Positions 31,981-42,879 of a DNA stretch of 64,000 bases are shown one piece after another (position 1 is the first letter of the stretch; every line of letters starts with the position of its first letter). The notes below the pieces were generated by a model. That model saw only the letters and a list, made by a program, of their open reading frames with translations. It was not told the DNA's origin and did no database searches. The stretch covers positions 494,002 to 558,001 of the forward strand of contig MEHQ01001542.1 in the NCBI GenBank assembly GCA_008828725.1, written 5' to 3'. The position numbers and the translations under genes were made by a program. Source of the DNA: Saccharina japonica (Eukaryota; Sar; Phaeophyceae; Laminariales; Laminariaceae).

Positions 31981-32267
31981 TGTTATAGGACTGGGTGATG
32001 TCGAGCGTAGCACGGCTGATGTACGCGATGGGTTTCATGGAGCCATCCGACTGTTCTTGCTCGAGGGCTGCGCCAAACCCGTAGAATCAAGCGTAGAAGA
32101 GAAGCAGCTTTTATTAATCCGCGAGCCGGATGACATCTGTCTCGATGGGCTTCAAGTATAGCCCTCATATCTTATAAATACCCCGAATACAAATGCCATC
32201 CAAGTTATACGAAAACGGACCAATTACCTATACAGAGGTAATTACCGGCCTTCCAAACCCATACCAT
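31981..32267 (-). mobile_element. Short interspersed element S1, copy 1
   Basis: Antisense copy of the family at 35,034-35,310 and 59,619-59,898. Shared ends are ATGGTATGGG at one side and CACCCAGTCCTATAACA at the other, with internal GGTAATTACC and GAGACAGATGTCATC blocks. Confidence 0.8.
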
Positions 32268-32794
32268 GACAACGATTTTATAAGAGCGATTTTGACCCAT
32301 AACCATTATTATGTGCCTTGATACTATATAACCCGCAGAGGGAGAGGGGGGTTACAATATGACAGGTATAAACGAGGAAAGTAATCTGGATCACACAAAA
32401 CGAATACTAAGCAAATTACAGTAAAACATGTAATTAATGCTTCTGGGATAAGCAGGGTAGTATGCATTTTGTTGTCAGTAAAAACAAGTAGTAAGCAAGC
32501 AATTGTATCAATATAGGCTTTGTACCTGATATGTAAGAACAAGTGGATTCAGTTGGGTGAAACATTGATTGGTCTATATATGGGACTATTTGCACAGACT
32601 TGACAACGCAAAAGTGACAGATGCAACTATTATAACAGCAAACGGTTCGTCTGTTGGTTATGAGTTATGAGGCCTTGTCTCATGGGGTGTACAGGATATC
32701 ATATATATATATATATGATATGTGATAAATCAGGCGGTCGTTTAGAATTTTATTAACTCCGATCCGGTCGGGTGGTATCATTATAAGGATCACC

Positions 32795-32935
32795 CTCTGT
32801 GGGCTGGGTAATCAATCGATGTTTTCCCCCTATTATAGCTCAACAGGTACTACCCTCACATTTGGCGTCGTCGGCAGGACGTCGTCGGCAGGACACCGGG
32901 GGAGTTCGAATCTCACTTCGAACGCTTATTTTATA
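32795..32935 (+). repeat. tRNA-like repeat with box-A- and box-B-like motifs
   Basis: TATAGCTCAACAGGTA (box-A-like) and, about 70 nt on, GGGAGTTCGAATCTCAC (T-arm/box-B-like: GAG, loop TTCGAAT, CTC). A 14-bp duplication (ACGTCGTCGGCAGG) lies between. A related start (GGGCTGGGTATTCGATCGAT, then AACTCAGCAGGTAATACCCT) is at 33,085-33,142. Not a plausible intact tRNA gene. Confidence 0.5.
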
Positions 32936-33327
32936 GAAACGCTAATTGCGCGTGCGTCCCTAAAAAAAACACGTCTCCCTGGTTCTCCAGGTACTGAAAC
33001 GAAGCGGGGGTAGGTCAACGTACGGCCGTATACGGTACCGACGTCCCAAATATCCCGCCGTTCAGATGGGGGGAGAGTGTCCTGGGCTGGGTATTCGATC
33101 GATATTTTACCCCTATAACTCAGCAGGTAATACCCTCACAGTATACAATACGGGGTGTGTGGTGTGTGTAGATTTGGCGTTTTTCACACTTACTACTTGA
33201 TATATAATATGTATGATACTTGGTACATGATATTAGTATGTACTTGGTATCATAGAACTATTAATATTAGTATTTGTACACGGTAATAAAATATGAATTA
33301 TTCGTGCATAATATGTACCTGGTATTA

Positions 33328-33419
33328 TCCCTTTTAGAACTGCAGTCCCGTTTTGGGGACAAACCAGTCTAATTCTTAGTGATTTGTCCCCAAAACGGGA
33401 CTCCAGTCCTATAAGGGTT
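33328..33419. mobile_element. Foldback element F1, best-preserved copy
   Basis: Arms CTGCAGTCCCGTTTTGGGGA and TCCCCAAAACGGGACTCCAG pair almost perfectly. Outer ends are TCCCTTTTAGAA and TATAAGGG, with a small interior TCTAATTCTTAGTG. Confidence 0.85.
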
Positions 33420-33569
33420 AAGAAGTATTTTCGCACACGATATTAAATAAAAATATTTTAAATACGCCAGCTGTGAGTTCGACTGATTGAATAGTTGATA
33501 CTCAACTTTGCGAACTGCGTAGAACGTTTGTTTTATGTGTCATTTGTAGTGTTCATGTGGGATTAATGA

Positions 33570-34270
33570 TGCCCCTGCTGCGATGCAGTCGACGTGGACA
33601 CCCGCCACGCACGCATCTGTCCCAGAGCAGGGGCGCAAGTCAGCCAGCACCAGCCTCTCGTCCACGCGATGTCCCGCACGTTGAAGCGCCTGGGAATTCA
33701 GCACCAAGTGGAGATCGGCGAACCGTTCACCGTAGACCGAGATCTGCGGATGGACATTGCAGTCAGGAGAGGAGGTCCCCGGGACGCTCCAAACAGGGAG
33801 TACAGGGAGAAGCCCATCCTGATGGACGTCACCCATGCTGACCCTCAAGCGCAGGTGCACCTGCGAGAAGGCAGTACTGATCACGATGGATCAGCTGCCT
33901 CTACCTCCGAGGCGCGCAAGCGCCAACACTACGCTCATCCGGGACATGTGTTCTTCCACGAACGGAGTCACAAACTTGCCACTTTAGCGGTGGAAAGCTT
34001 TGGCGTCTCGGGGTAGAGGGCAGTAAATGTATCGACCAGCTGGCAGCTAGTGGCGTGGGGGGGAGGGACGATGGGTCGATGGCAAGGAAAGGGGTGGTGA
34101 AGGAACGCCTGCTACAAATCGTCTCGGTGACCACACAGGTCGCCATTTCGAGGAGGGTGTCGCGCTTCAAACTCCAGCTTAGGGACCGCCCAGGAAGCGA
34201 GAAGGAGCAGGGGGGGAGGGGGGTGACAGACCCACACCGATGGCGTGGGGATGGAGCTTGGATGCGGCTT
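33570..34270 (+). pseudogene. Retroelement fragment with nuclease-like C-terminal domain
   Basis: The open frame to 34,016 reads FTVDRDLRMDIAVRRGG, then KPILMDVTHADPQ, then SEARKRQHYAHPGH and LATLAVESFGVSG; after a stop and frame change comes VSVTTQVAISRRVSRFKLQL. The pattern of Asp in a strand, hydrophobic D-V-T, an Ala/Lys...Tyr helix, then L-A-V-E-S-x-G resembles the PD-(D/E)XK-like domain at the C-terminus of some retroelement polyproteins. No RT is attached. The host is unknown, and the copy is broken by a stop at 34,014-34,016. Confidence 0.5.
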
Positions 34271-34721
34271 AGGATTTAAGAATATAACGTAAAGAGGGCA
34301 TATTGAGAAGGAAGAGGGAGCAAGGACAACAAATGGAGTGTTGTAGATGAAGCTTAGCGGGAAGTAGACATACTGCTGTAGAAGGAAGTTAGACTTTGCG
34401 CATAGATAGGTTTCCTTTGTTTCCGTGGTTTTCTGCTTTCGGGAATGTTATGAGTCATAACGTTGAAGCTCATGCTGCACATTGTCGAATGGCAAAGATG
34501 ATAATAATAATGTGTTAGGTACCCTATGAAATAGTAGTTGCTACTCAGTTCTATAGTAAGCCGTTCGCGCGTGTTTTGTGTATATTCCTCGTTAAAGATA
34601 TAACCCGAATAGAGGAGAGAAGTACATATGATATTTGGCACATGAAACGAATAATCGTATCTACTTCAAGTAATGTGTTGCAATAGTTTTTAGAATCGTA
34701 GGGTGGGGGCGGGGGGGGGGT

Positions 34722-35530
34722 AATTGTGCCGTGATTTTTTCGTAGACAAATTATCGCAACTATTATACTTGCAACTTCTGGGTGTTCCGCCCGTGGTCTT
34801 CTCCTCGGACTGTTGGATGGTGGCGTGGATATGTAATACTGTGTAGTCGCTTTTGAGGCTGTCAGAAGTGGCCAAAAAGGGGGTGTGTCTTCGGTCAAGT
34901 GGGGGTTAATGGTGGTCAATTGGGGGTATATTATATACATTTAGTATATTTGTGGGGTTATACCCCCCCCAACATGTATGTGGTCAAAAGGGGGGATCAT
35001 TTTGTTTCCTCTTCTGCGCCGCGGTCCCGTTAGTCTAATGGTATAGGCTTGGAAGGCTGGTAATTATTACCTCATTTATAGGTAATTGACCCGTTTCCGT
35101 AATGCTTGGATGGCATTCGTATTCGGGGTATTTATACGATCAGGAGGGCCATACTCGAAGCCCTTCCGGGGCCAGATGTCATCTGGTTCTGGGAAATAAT
35201 AAAAGCTGCTTCTCGTCTACGCTTGATTCTCCGTGAAAGTGAGCAACACCAAGGATATATGCTTAATAGGCCAACCTGCAAGGAGAGTCTCACCCAGTAG
35301 TCTTACAACATTAGACCCAAGAACGTGCCCGAAAAAATAAAAATAAAAAGGGGTGTACTACGTGCTCGGCATGGGCTGCAGGTGTCTCGCCAGCGCGTCG
35401 GAATAATTGCATTTACTTGAGGCACAGGTTTGGGCACATCCATTCATGAGAGCGCCTGCCGTGGGGGGAGTGTTTAGCCTATATATGCCCCTAAATGGCC
35501 AAAATCAGGGGGTATACCCCCCTTTGGCCA
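34722..35530 (-). repeat. Right arm of ~0.55-kb inverted repeat, with SINE insertion
   Basis: Reverse complement of 30,752-31,312, from TTGTGCCGTGATTTTTTCGT to GGGGGTATACCCCCCTTTGG, enlarged by the S1 element at 35,034-35,310. Confidence 0.85.
35034..35310 (+). mobile_element. Short interspersed element S1, copy 2, with TTAG target duplication
   Basis: TCTAATGGTATAGGCTTGGA to GTAGTCTTACAACA, 277 bp, flanked by TTAG at 35,030-35,033 and 35,311-35,314. The empty site survives in the left arm (reverse complement of CCTAACGGGACC at 30,931-30,942), so insertion ends and the 4-bp duplication can be read directly. Confidence 0.85.
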
Positions 35531-35686
35531 TTAAAAAAAACTTCTTTGATGATACGGGCCAGCATGACGATGAGTGTTTTTTCTTGTATCAATGGTATCA
35601 GAACCCATCTATATGGTGGATGGTGGATGACCCTATCGCCCATGATAGATCAGAACTCTCGCACCTACATACGAGTAGGTCCTTAA

Positions 35687-36319
35687 GGGGCCCCTTCGGT
35701 CATGATGAAACACGAATCTTCCATCGTTGAAAAATATTTTTTTTTCGTTTTTTTTACAGCAGCAATACTATTTCTGGTATAATAACACCATATCAGTACT
35801 CCTTACGGAAAACGGCATAGCTCCAGTTCTAATGCTCAGGTTTTCGCCCATCGAGTATTTGCAAAGAGCCTAGACCATGGTCAACATTTGTTAGTGCCTC
35901 TTTAGAGGTACTTTTCGTGACGACCAAGAAGGCGTCTGATCGATATGCCTCCCGAGACACAAAGGATTAGTCCCTCTTTAGAGGTACTTTTCGTGACGAC
36001 CAAGGCGTCTGATCGATATGCCTCCCGAGACACAAATGTTAAGGAAAAGTGCCTCTTTAGAGGTACTTTTCGTGACGACCAAGGCGTCTGATCGATATGC
36101 CTCCCGAGACACAAATGCCCATGGTCTAGGCTCTTTGCAAATAAATACTCGATGGGCGAAAACCTGAGCAGCATTAGAACTGGAGCTATGCCGTTTTCCG
36201 TACGGAGTACTGATATGGTGTTATTATACCAGAAATAGTATTGCTGCTGTAAAAAAAACGAAAAAAAAATATTTTTCAACGATGGAAGACTCGTGTTTCA
36301 TCATGACCGAAGGGGCCCC
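35687..36319. mobile_element. TTAA-flanked foldback element (piggyBac-type signature)
   Basis: 633 bp bounded by TTAA at 35,683-35,686 and 36,320-36,323. The terminal inverted repeats start GGGGCCCCTTCGGTCATGAT and run nearly 200 bp each (35,687-35,880 and 36,118-36,319). The centre holds three 76-79-bp direct repeats starting CCTCTTTAGAGGTAC at 35,896, 35,972 and 36,051. TTAA duplication is typical of piggyBac-type transposition; the element codes for nothing recognisable, so it would be non-autonomous. Confidence 0.85.
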
Positions 36320-36668
36320 TTAATATTAGAAAAAAGTGTACTATTAATACCAGGTACTACCTGGTGTCAGGTACCAGGCACCTGGTACCCTGGTGTGATG
36401 CTGTTTCTTCGGGGGGAGTTCTTCATTTATCTGCATGGATGGGCTATATACTATACTCTGTAGTGGCCATGTTAACCTCAGTGAGGTGTAGCCCGTCTTT
36501 CTTTACGGTGTGCAACAACAGCCCTAGCGAGAGGTGCAAGGGAAGCGTAGAAGGGAAGCGAGGGTGCGTGTGCTTCACATGCGCTGTGTCAGGGTGGGGG
36601 ACGGGACGTTTGTTTGTCACACGTCCGTCGATCCGTTGATTTTTTTATTTTCATTGATTCAGGACCCT

Positions 36669-36770
36669 ACCCCTTTTAAGACTGGAGCCCTGTTTTGGGG
36701 CAAATTACTTAGAATTAATAATAAAAAAGTGGTTTGTCCCCAAAACGGGACTGCAGTTAGTTCTAAAATC
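36669..36770. mobile_element. Foldback element F1, copy with longer loop
   Basis: CCCCTTTTAAGACTGGAGCC and GTCCCCAAAACGGGACTGCA arms; the interior has ACTTAGAATTAATAATAAAA. Confidence 0.75.
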
Positions 36771-36994
36771 TGACTCTGCCTGTGAGAGTGTTGATTGGTG
36801 ATTGGACGAACATCACTGATTAGGGTTGCGGCACAACCTCTCACACTACTTGAGCGAGCTGTGAGCTGAGAGCCGACGCTTACGCAGTATAATATACGCG
36901 AGTTGTGCGGAAGAGGCAGTTGTGTGATGACTTGACGGGAGTCGGGATGTGTTGGCCATGGTCGTGGCGGTGTTGACGGTGGAAGAAGAGGGGG

Positions 36995-37075
36995 GTTTTG
37001 CAGCAACGAAATGAGGCTTTCCTTGTTGTTGTTGTTGTCTTCACATTAAAAAACCCGTTCTTTCTACTCAATCAA
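36995..37075 (-). mobile_element. R1-family 3' end with AAC-repeat tail
   Basis: On the minus strand GTAGAAAGAACGGGTTTTTT, then AATGTGAAGAC, then an (AAC)n tail: the same terminus as R1 copies, with ACA instead of AC repeats. Similar tails occur at 53,635-53,665 and 57,150-57,200. Confidence 0.55.
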
Positions 37076-37454
37076 CCACATCGTACACCCAGTGCCTGTC
37101 CTGATTCCCAATCCTAGAGAGATACAAATTCTGTGGTCACAGACTGCTGTGAAACAGAGAAAAACCAAAACAAAATAAACGCAAATTAATGGGTAAAGCA
37201 AGTGAGATGCGTAAACGTACCGGGTACGAGAACACAGCGACACGAGCCGAACCAAAAAACAAAAAAAAGACAAATAAAAAACAAGTTATGAAATTAAACA
37301 GAATACAAATGACGCAGGGAGACAGAACTTGTGGATACGAGTATATCCACTATCCACATGATACGATCCTAAAAAAAAATAAGAACTGCGTGTCCGTCCG
37401 GAGATATTCTCCGGTCCTTGGGACCGGAGACTCAGAAAGCAAAATTCCAAAAGT

Positions 37455-37600
37455 GTTCCCGATTTTCAAGATAATAGGCGTGACAAAAGTGGCCCCAGTT
37501 TTCAAGTCAATCAGCGTGACAACAGTGGCCCCAGTTTTCAAGTCAATCAGCGTGACAAAAGTGGCCCCAGTTTTCAAGTCAATCAGCGTGACAGAAAAGT
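37455..37600 (+). repeat. 36-bp minisatellite, about 3.5 units
   Basis: The unit contains GGCCCCAGTTTTCAAGTCAA, then TCAGCGTGACAA. Because 36 is divisible by three, both strands show a 12-residue peptide repeat (for example PVFKSISVT). No start, splice site or domain supports a gene. Confidence 0.85.
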
Positions 37601-37993
37601 GACCCCCTCTCATCATACCACGGGTACCCCCTTGTCCCCTCGACCCTCAAAGCCCGTTCTTGGCTTACAGCAGCGGCGTCGCGACAGTTTTTGCACGCCT
37701 CGACAGCCAAGCACACACCATGGGCCTCGGCGGAGTATCAGCAACAGAGGTGGGGTGTGCGCGACACGCCGAGGACAACAGCGCGAACAGAGCAGATCAG
37801 CACGCAAACACGCCGAGCACTGAGTGACCTTGAGGAGTTCCACATCTGTGATGAATATTGTTTGCGCAGGGGGAAGGGGGGTTGTGATGATCTGGGAGCT
37901 GCGAAGGTCGCGCTGGCGCGGGTATGAGTACATGCAACGCCTCGCCACGTGTATGAGTACATATCACAGCAGCAGCAGCACAACAGCAGTAGT

Positions 37994-38160
37994 ACAGTAC
38001 AGGACACCTAATAAGAAACAAGGAATATGGTCCAGGCTCGATTTGGTATTTGCGAGAGGGTGCTTTCTACACTGATTTCAAGATAACGACTCCCGAATTT
38101 CTTATTTTCCTCTAAATCCTCATTAGCCTGTTTCTTATTAGGTGTCCTCCTGTACTGCTG
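37994..38160. mobile_element. Miniature inverted-repeat element, family H2, copy 1
   Basis: Arms GTACAGGACACCTAATAAGA and TCTTATTAGGTGTCCTCCTG; interior GGTCCAGGCTCGATTT and GAGGGTGCTTTCTACACT, shared with 41,870-42,076. Confidence 0.8.
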
Positions 38161-38458
38161 TACGTCAACGCTCGGATGCTTCGTTGTGTCAAATTTCAAA
38201 ATAATACCAAGACAGGTCGACTCGAGCGCACTCGGCGCGTCGCCGCCAGACCAGAGGCAGCCAGCGTGGCTTCCGACGCTTGGGTTATACCGGCTGTAGT
38301 TTGGCGCTGGCGTATAGCACACAGACACAGGCAGAGCATACCAATACCTGAGGCAGTTCAAACGCTGCTTATTTTATGCCAACAACAATGAGCAGTAGAG
38401 GCAGGTAGAGGGCAGGTATCCAGACCGCTCGGTATCATAGCTGCTGCATTGCACATAC

Positions 38459-38545
38459 AGCTCTGTCCCGTAATATAGGAACTTTTTAATGTAGTTACGT
38501 ATTAATTTCAATACATTTCTTATATTTCGGGACGGAGTGGTACCA
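38459..38545. mobile_element. Stowaway-like miniature element, copy 1
   Basis: CTCTGTCCCGTAATATAGGA at one end and TTATATTTCGGGACGGAG at the other: inverted ends of the CTCCGTCCCxAAATATAAG type. Short A/T-rich interior, about 87 bp. The ends recall Tc1/mariner-type (Stowaway) miniature elements. Confidence 0.7.
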
Positions 38546-39109
38546 AGAAGAGCGTAGAGACAAGGAAGAATCAGACACCGCATCACCTCCAAATACAACG
38601 TGCATAGTAGTAGGAATGGCTGCGGTAATAACCACACCTCCCCCGATAAAAACACAAAAGCTTGACCCACGTCAAGAAGTCAGTCGCTGTGCTGAGTGTT
38701 CTCTCCTCCCGCGTGCATGTGACATCCACCCTCCGAGAGAGCCTATCTGACGAGCAAAGCTCATGCCTGATGATGGCACCGCTACTTTATACGCACCTGG
38801 TATTTTATCGCACTGCATCTATCTGCGTACCGTATCTGCGTACAGCGTATCCGAGAGATTATTTTACGTTTTTGGCAGATTTTCCAGGTGCGTACGTATG
38901 TTTGTTCATTGTGCGTGCGGATCACTTTGATTGCACGTATTATTTTTTTCGGATCATACGGTCCGGACCGCCCACCCAAAATGCAAGTGATTTCATTTCC
39001 CAACTATCATTTTCACACCCTCCCCAGCCGCTCATTGGTCGTGCGCTGTACGGCCTTCTCATGTTCGTGATGCCTCTTCAGTTTAACAGTTACATGACGA
39101 TTCAGGATT

Positions 39110-39600
39110 TTATGTGTTGAGGATTATGTGGATCTTGACGACTGGGTGCATATATATGTGACGACGCACACTGTCACTTCCTGCTATTCGTACCCCTAAT
39201 AAACGACTTGAATCATCAAACCATCGCTTGTCTCTGGGTGTGTTTTGACTATCTTGCTTGGAGCTGACGAACACCGCAAAGAGGAGGCGTCGTTTGCGGA
39301 TGGTCATCTCAACGCTCACGCATTGTGCCTTCTTGAGAGCCTTGGCGGACGACATGATAAGATGGTCGATGCGTTGTCGGCGATGGAAACTAATGGTCCG
39401 TACGTATGAGGAAGTTGTGGTGTGCCGTTCGGAGCTCAGCAAAGTGCTCCTGGACAAGGGTCCACGTCACACACCTGTACAGCAGTGTCTCCATCACCTC
39501 GCGGCCTTTAGCATGCGCACATTTAGAGTAAACGGGACATCCTCCATATCATACAGCTCCCGCTTGAACCGCGATCAGCACCTCCAACACTCTGATTAAC
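39110..39600 (-). pseudogene. Degenerate LINE C-type ORF fragment
   Basis: The minus strand reads METLLYRCVTWTLVQEHF, then in another frame RTISFHRRQRIDHLIMSSAK, ALKKAQCVSVEMTIRKRRLL: the same segment as in LINE C ([27 protein letters not shown]). Stops and frameshifts throughout; only this part of the element remains. Confidence 0.65.
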
Positions 39601-40575
39601 AACAATCTTCTCTTACGATAGATTGAGACTGGAGACAAGCAACGCGGATGATACTCAATCGATTGCGATACTACTGGTAACACATTGGACAACACTTACT
39701 ACTTGGTCGATAATAATGCGGCCCTTTCTCAACACCTTTTTTTTAAGTTAAGGGGAAGACCGGAGACTAGCAACGCGAATGTTACTCATTCGATTGCGAT
39801 ACTAACACAATAATGGTACAATGTTCCTTATATTTTAGGACACGTTGGCAAAAGCGACACCACAAAGAAACGAAAAACGTAAAACGTTGGTTGATATTTT
39901 TCAAAAAACAAAATTTTGAAAAAATGCACTTTCGTTTCTCCGCGTGTGCCCTCCGCCTCACAAAACTCAAGTGAATAAAATTCGCACTTTTTTTTCGTGC
40001 TGGGAGGACGTGAGGTTGCGGCGTCATATCACTCAAACCCCTACTGCTGCTGCTGCTTCTGCTACATCTGCTGCTGCTGTGTAGGCTAGACACGTCGACA
40101 TCACGCCCACTCACCCCGTTGCTCGGGGTGGCCGCTTGAGCCTTGAGGGTAGCACGGATCGACCGGCGACAGCACGGGAGAGAGGACACTGCGTGCTTTT
40201 GCACGCTGTCACCGCTACAGGCTTGAGACCGGCTGGGCGGCGGGGGGTTGCAAACCACTGCTATACTACTATTAATACGCACAGCAGCAGCTGCTGCGCT
40301 GCTGCTACTACTGCTGTTGTGTGCTGCCAAAGGAAACGATCACACGTCCAATAGGAGTGGTCCTTGGAAGAGGCCTACTGGTCTGTACCTCCCCAGGTAC
40401 GAGTGGGCAGGGCGTCCGGTGCAGAGAGATCCTTGAGAGGGAAGAGAGAACAGAGGAGGGGAGATGCCTGTATAGAGCGAACGTCTGGAAATATGCAACG
40501 CCGGAATCGGGAGTGTTACATTTGCCACGCGGAACCCAACTGGCTGCTGTACAGCACTGCTGTACTCGCGTTTTA

Positions 40576-41330
40576 GGGCCCGTACAAACGAGGAACACAA
40601 AACCTAAAAACAAAACCTAAAAACGAACAGACTTTAGGTTTTTAGTGTAAAATCGAAGATGGTGTACAAACGCAAGATACGCGTGAAAAACAAAAGCGAA
40701 AAACAAAAGCGAAAACGAGTCAACGGTCAAGGTGGAAGACCAGCAGTAATGCACCACCCAGCTGCGGTAGAGGCGACGCCCAGCCCTGAAAAAAGAGGAG
40801 AGTGTGCCCACATGACTAGCCGACCATACTCTGCTGCTGCAATGGCGCCCGTAGCCTGGAGCGCGAGATTTGCGCTGGATAAAGTACGGGTGCTGTACAA
40901 AAAGTTTCACCGCTTGCTACAACAGATGATTTTTGAATGTACAGCAGCACGCAATTCGACTTGGACCGCCCCATGAGCCACGGTTTTGGCTACGGCGTTG
41001 AACACTGCATTGCCTGGCACCAGCCGCATGTTGTTCGCGCCTTGTCTGCTCTCTGTCTTCTGGCTGTCCAGTGTACGGGGCGTTCGTAGCTGCGGTTGTC
41101 GCCATGATCTCCGTTGTCGCTGGGCTGTTCGTTCTTCGTGTTTTGCTTTTAGGGTCATTTTAATCGATTTTCGATTAAACAAAACCGAAGAGCAAAACTA
41201 TCCCATCGCGGTCTCCTGGGTCTCTTTTTTTCTGTTTCGCCAATCAGAGGGAGTGAATCTTCATAACTCATTTTAGGTTTTGTTTTTAGGTTTAGTTTTT
41301 AGGGTCAAAACGCTCCGTTTGTACGGGCCC
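40576..41330. mobile_element. TTA-flanked inverted-repeat element (PIF/Harbinger-like ends)
   Basis: 755 bp between TTA at 40,573-40,575 and 41,331-41,333. Ends GGGCCCGTACAAACG and CGTTTGTACGGGCCC are perfect inverses; pairing continues through CCTAAAAACAAAACCTAAAA. A 3-bp TTA duplication with GGGCC-type ends is typical of PIF/Harbinger elements. The inner frames (40,659-40,976 plus; 41,182-40,907 minus) have no recognisable domain. Confidence 0.75.
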
Positions 41331-41416
41331 TTAGCAAAACTATTTAATAGTACTTGAAATTAGAGTTACAAAATTTGTTTTTGCGGTTTAAAAAATACGG
41401 AAAATGATTATGATAT

Positions 41417-41620
41417 CCTCTGTCCGGAAATGTAAGCACATTTGTGATATTAACATTAATATGAGACGGTCCTTAAGTTTCCGCACGACGCGGTACAATA
41501 TGTACCAATCACTACGTTCGTACGAAACATTTTTATATCTCGCTTTGTCCTAAAATATAAGAACATTTTCAGTATTGATATGAGTACCAAAATATCCTTA
41601 TATTTTCGAACGTAGTCGTA
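41417..41620. mobile_element. Two adjacent Stowaway-like miniature elements
   Basis: 41,417-41,495 (CTCTGTCCGGAAATGTAAGC to a CCGCACGACGCGG end, weak arms) and 41,542-41,618 (TTTGTCCTAAAATATAAGAA to TCCTTATATTTTCGAACG). Confidence 0.55.
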
Positions 41621-41869
41621 ATATGTAGGTACCCTACATAGCAGGTGCCAGGTACGTACACGTTCGGACCGCCAGCTGTCCCTACCGTCTCCTGCTAACA
41701 GCTGCACGCTGCTGTGTACGTACGAGCGCGATATCATTGTCTCCGTTGCCCAACAGCTTGAAGCTTTAAAAGTGTATATTCTCCCTCCGAGTGCGTTGTT
41801 TGGACACTCTTCCCCCTCCGTTCACCTTTCGACGCCGCTCATCTATGTACTTCCTGTGAACTACCTGTT

Positions 41870-42076
41870 AGTACAGGACACCTCGTATGATACGTATTAA
41901 TAAGAAGAAAACAGGGAATCTGGTCCAGGCTGGATTTCTTTTTTTAGAGAGGGTGCTTTCTACACTAATTTCAAGATAACGGCTCCCGAACTTATGATTT
42001 CCCTCTAAATCTCAGCCTGGCTTTCTTAATAGCCTGTTTCTTACTATTAATAGGTGTCGTGTCCTGCTGTACTGCT
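41870..42076. mobile_element. Miniature inverted-repeat element, family H2, copy 2
   Basis: GTACAGGACACCTCGTATGA and ATAGGTGTCGTGTCCTGCTG ends, interior shared with 37,994-38,160 (CCAGGCTGGATTT, GAGGGTGCTTTCTACACTAA). Confidence 0.75.
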
Positions 42077-42209
42077 GCTGCTGCTTCTGTACATGGTACC
42101 ACCAGTACACCCGCTGCACTCGTGGTATGTATATACCAGCTCGGCTTATGTTTATCAGGTACACCAGGGTACCTCTACACTATTTTGCAGTATAATACTC
42201 GTGCATAGA

Positions 42210-42370
42210 ATACTGCTAGTAAGAAAACTGAACGGAGGTACCGGTCGCGAGGGTATGTTCGGTATAGGGTACGTACGAAAGTATACCGGGGGTGTTTTCT
42301 CGGTAAATACCCTACCGAGCCATACCGGAGTGTTCGGTACGAACTCGATACTGGTACCCGACACTATTAA
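42210..42370 (+). repeat. TACCGG/GGTACC-rich repeat
   Basis: Short units such as TTCGGTAC and CGATACTGGTACCCGACAC, continuing in a larger form at 43,320-43,815 (ATACCGGTACCCGACACTTC and CGGTAAGTTCGGTA several times). Confidence 0.6.
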
Positions 42371-42879
42371 TAATAAAGTTTGGTATGCACGAGTAATGTA
42401 CGCCCAATTTATCAATTTATTCCTCTTCTTCTTTTTCGCTCTTTCTTTCTGTTTTTTCTTTGTATTTTTTTTTTTTTTTTTTTTTATTTATCCTCCGGCG
42501 GATGGTCAAAATAAAGCTCACGCCTCACACTTCCACGTCTCACTTCGTGTCGTGTGTCAATTCACTCCATGCCCCCTCGGAAGTATCAGCCCTTGCTGTC
42601 TACGACCTTCGGGAACTTGAGCATGTTGACCCGACCTGACCCCCGAAGGGGCCCGGTGCGGTGGGGATAGCCACCCGAAGAGTAAACTCTCCGGGTAGTG
42701 TGGCACTTGCCGCAGCTCATCCACTAACAAAAACCCAGGCCAAGAAGCCTTCCCGCCAGACTCGGATCATTTGGTTGTTTGTTGTTCCTCTCTTTCACGC
42801 GGGTGTATATCGTTGATTGTTGATTTGCTTCAGTATGTTCATTGGTATGTTTACTTTTTTTTTTTTTTTTCTTTTTCCT

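Noticed and set aside
32820..32935. Complete tRNA gene
   Set aside because: Box-like motifs are present but spacing is disrupted by a 14-bp duplication and no acceptor stem closes.
35021..35060. Possible tRNA gene (GTTAGTCTAATGGTATAGG)
   Set aside because: The GTTAG part belongs to the host target site; no T-arm or acceptor stem follows at the right distance. It is the start of element S1.
37455..37600. CRISPR-like array
   Set aside because: The units are contiguous 36-bp repeats with no unique spacers; the context is a eukaryotic nuclear genome.
42054..42620. 188-codon plus-strand frame with hydrophobic C-terminal stretch
   Set aside because: Begins inside the H2 hairpin and its Phe-rich part is a T-run; no conserved domain or splice sites.
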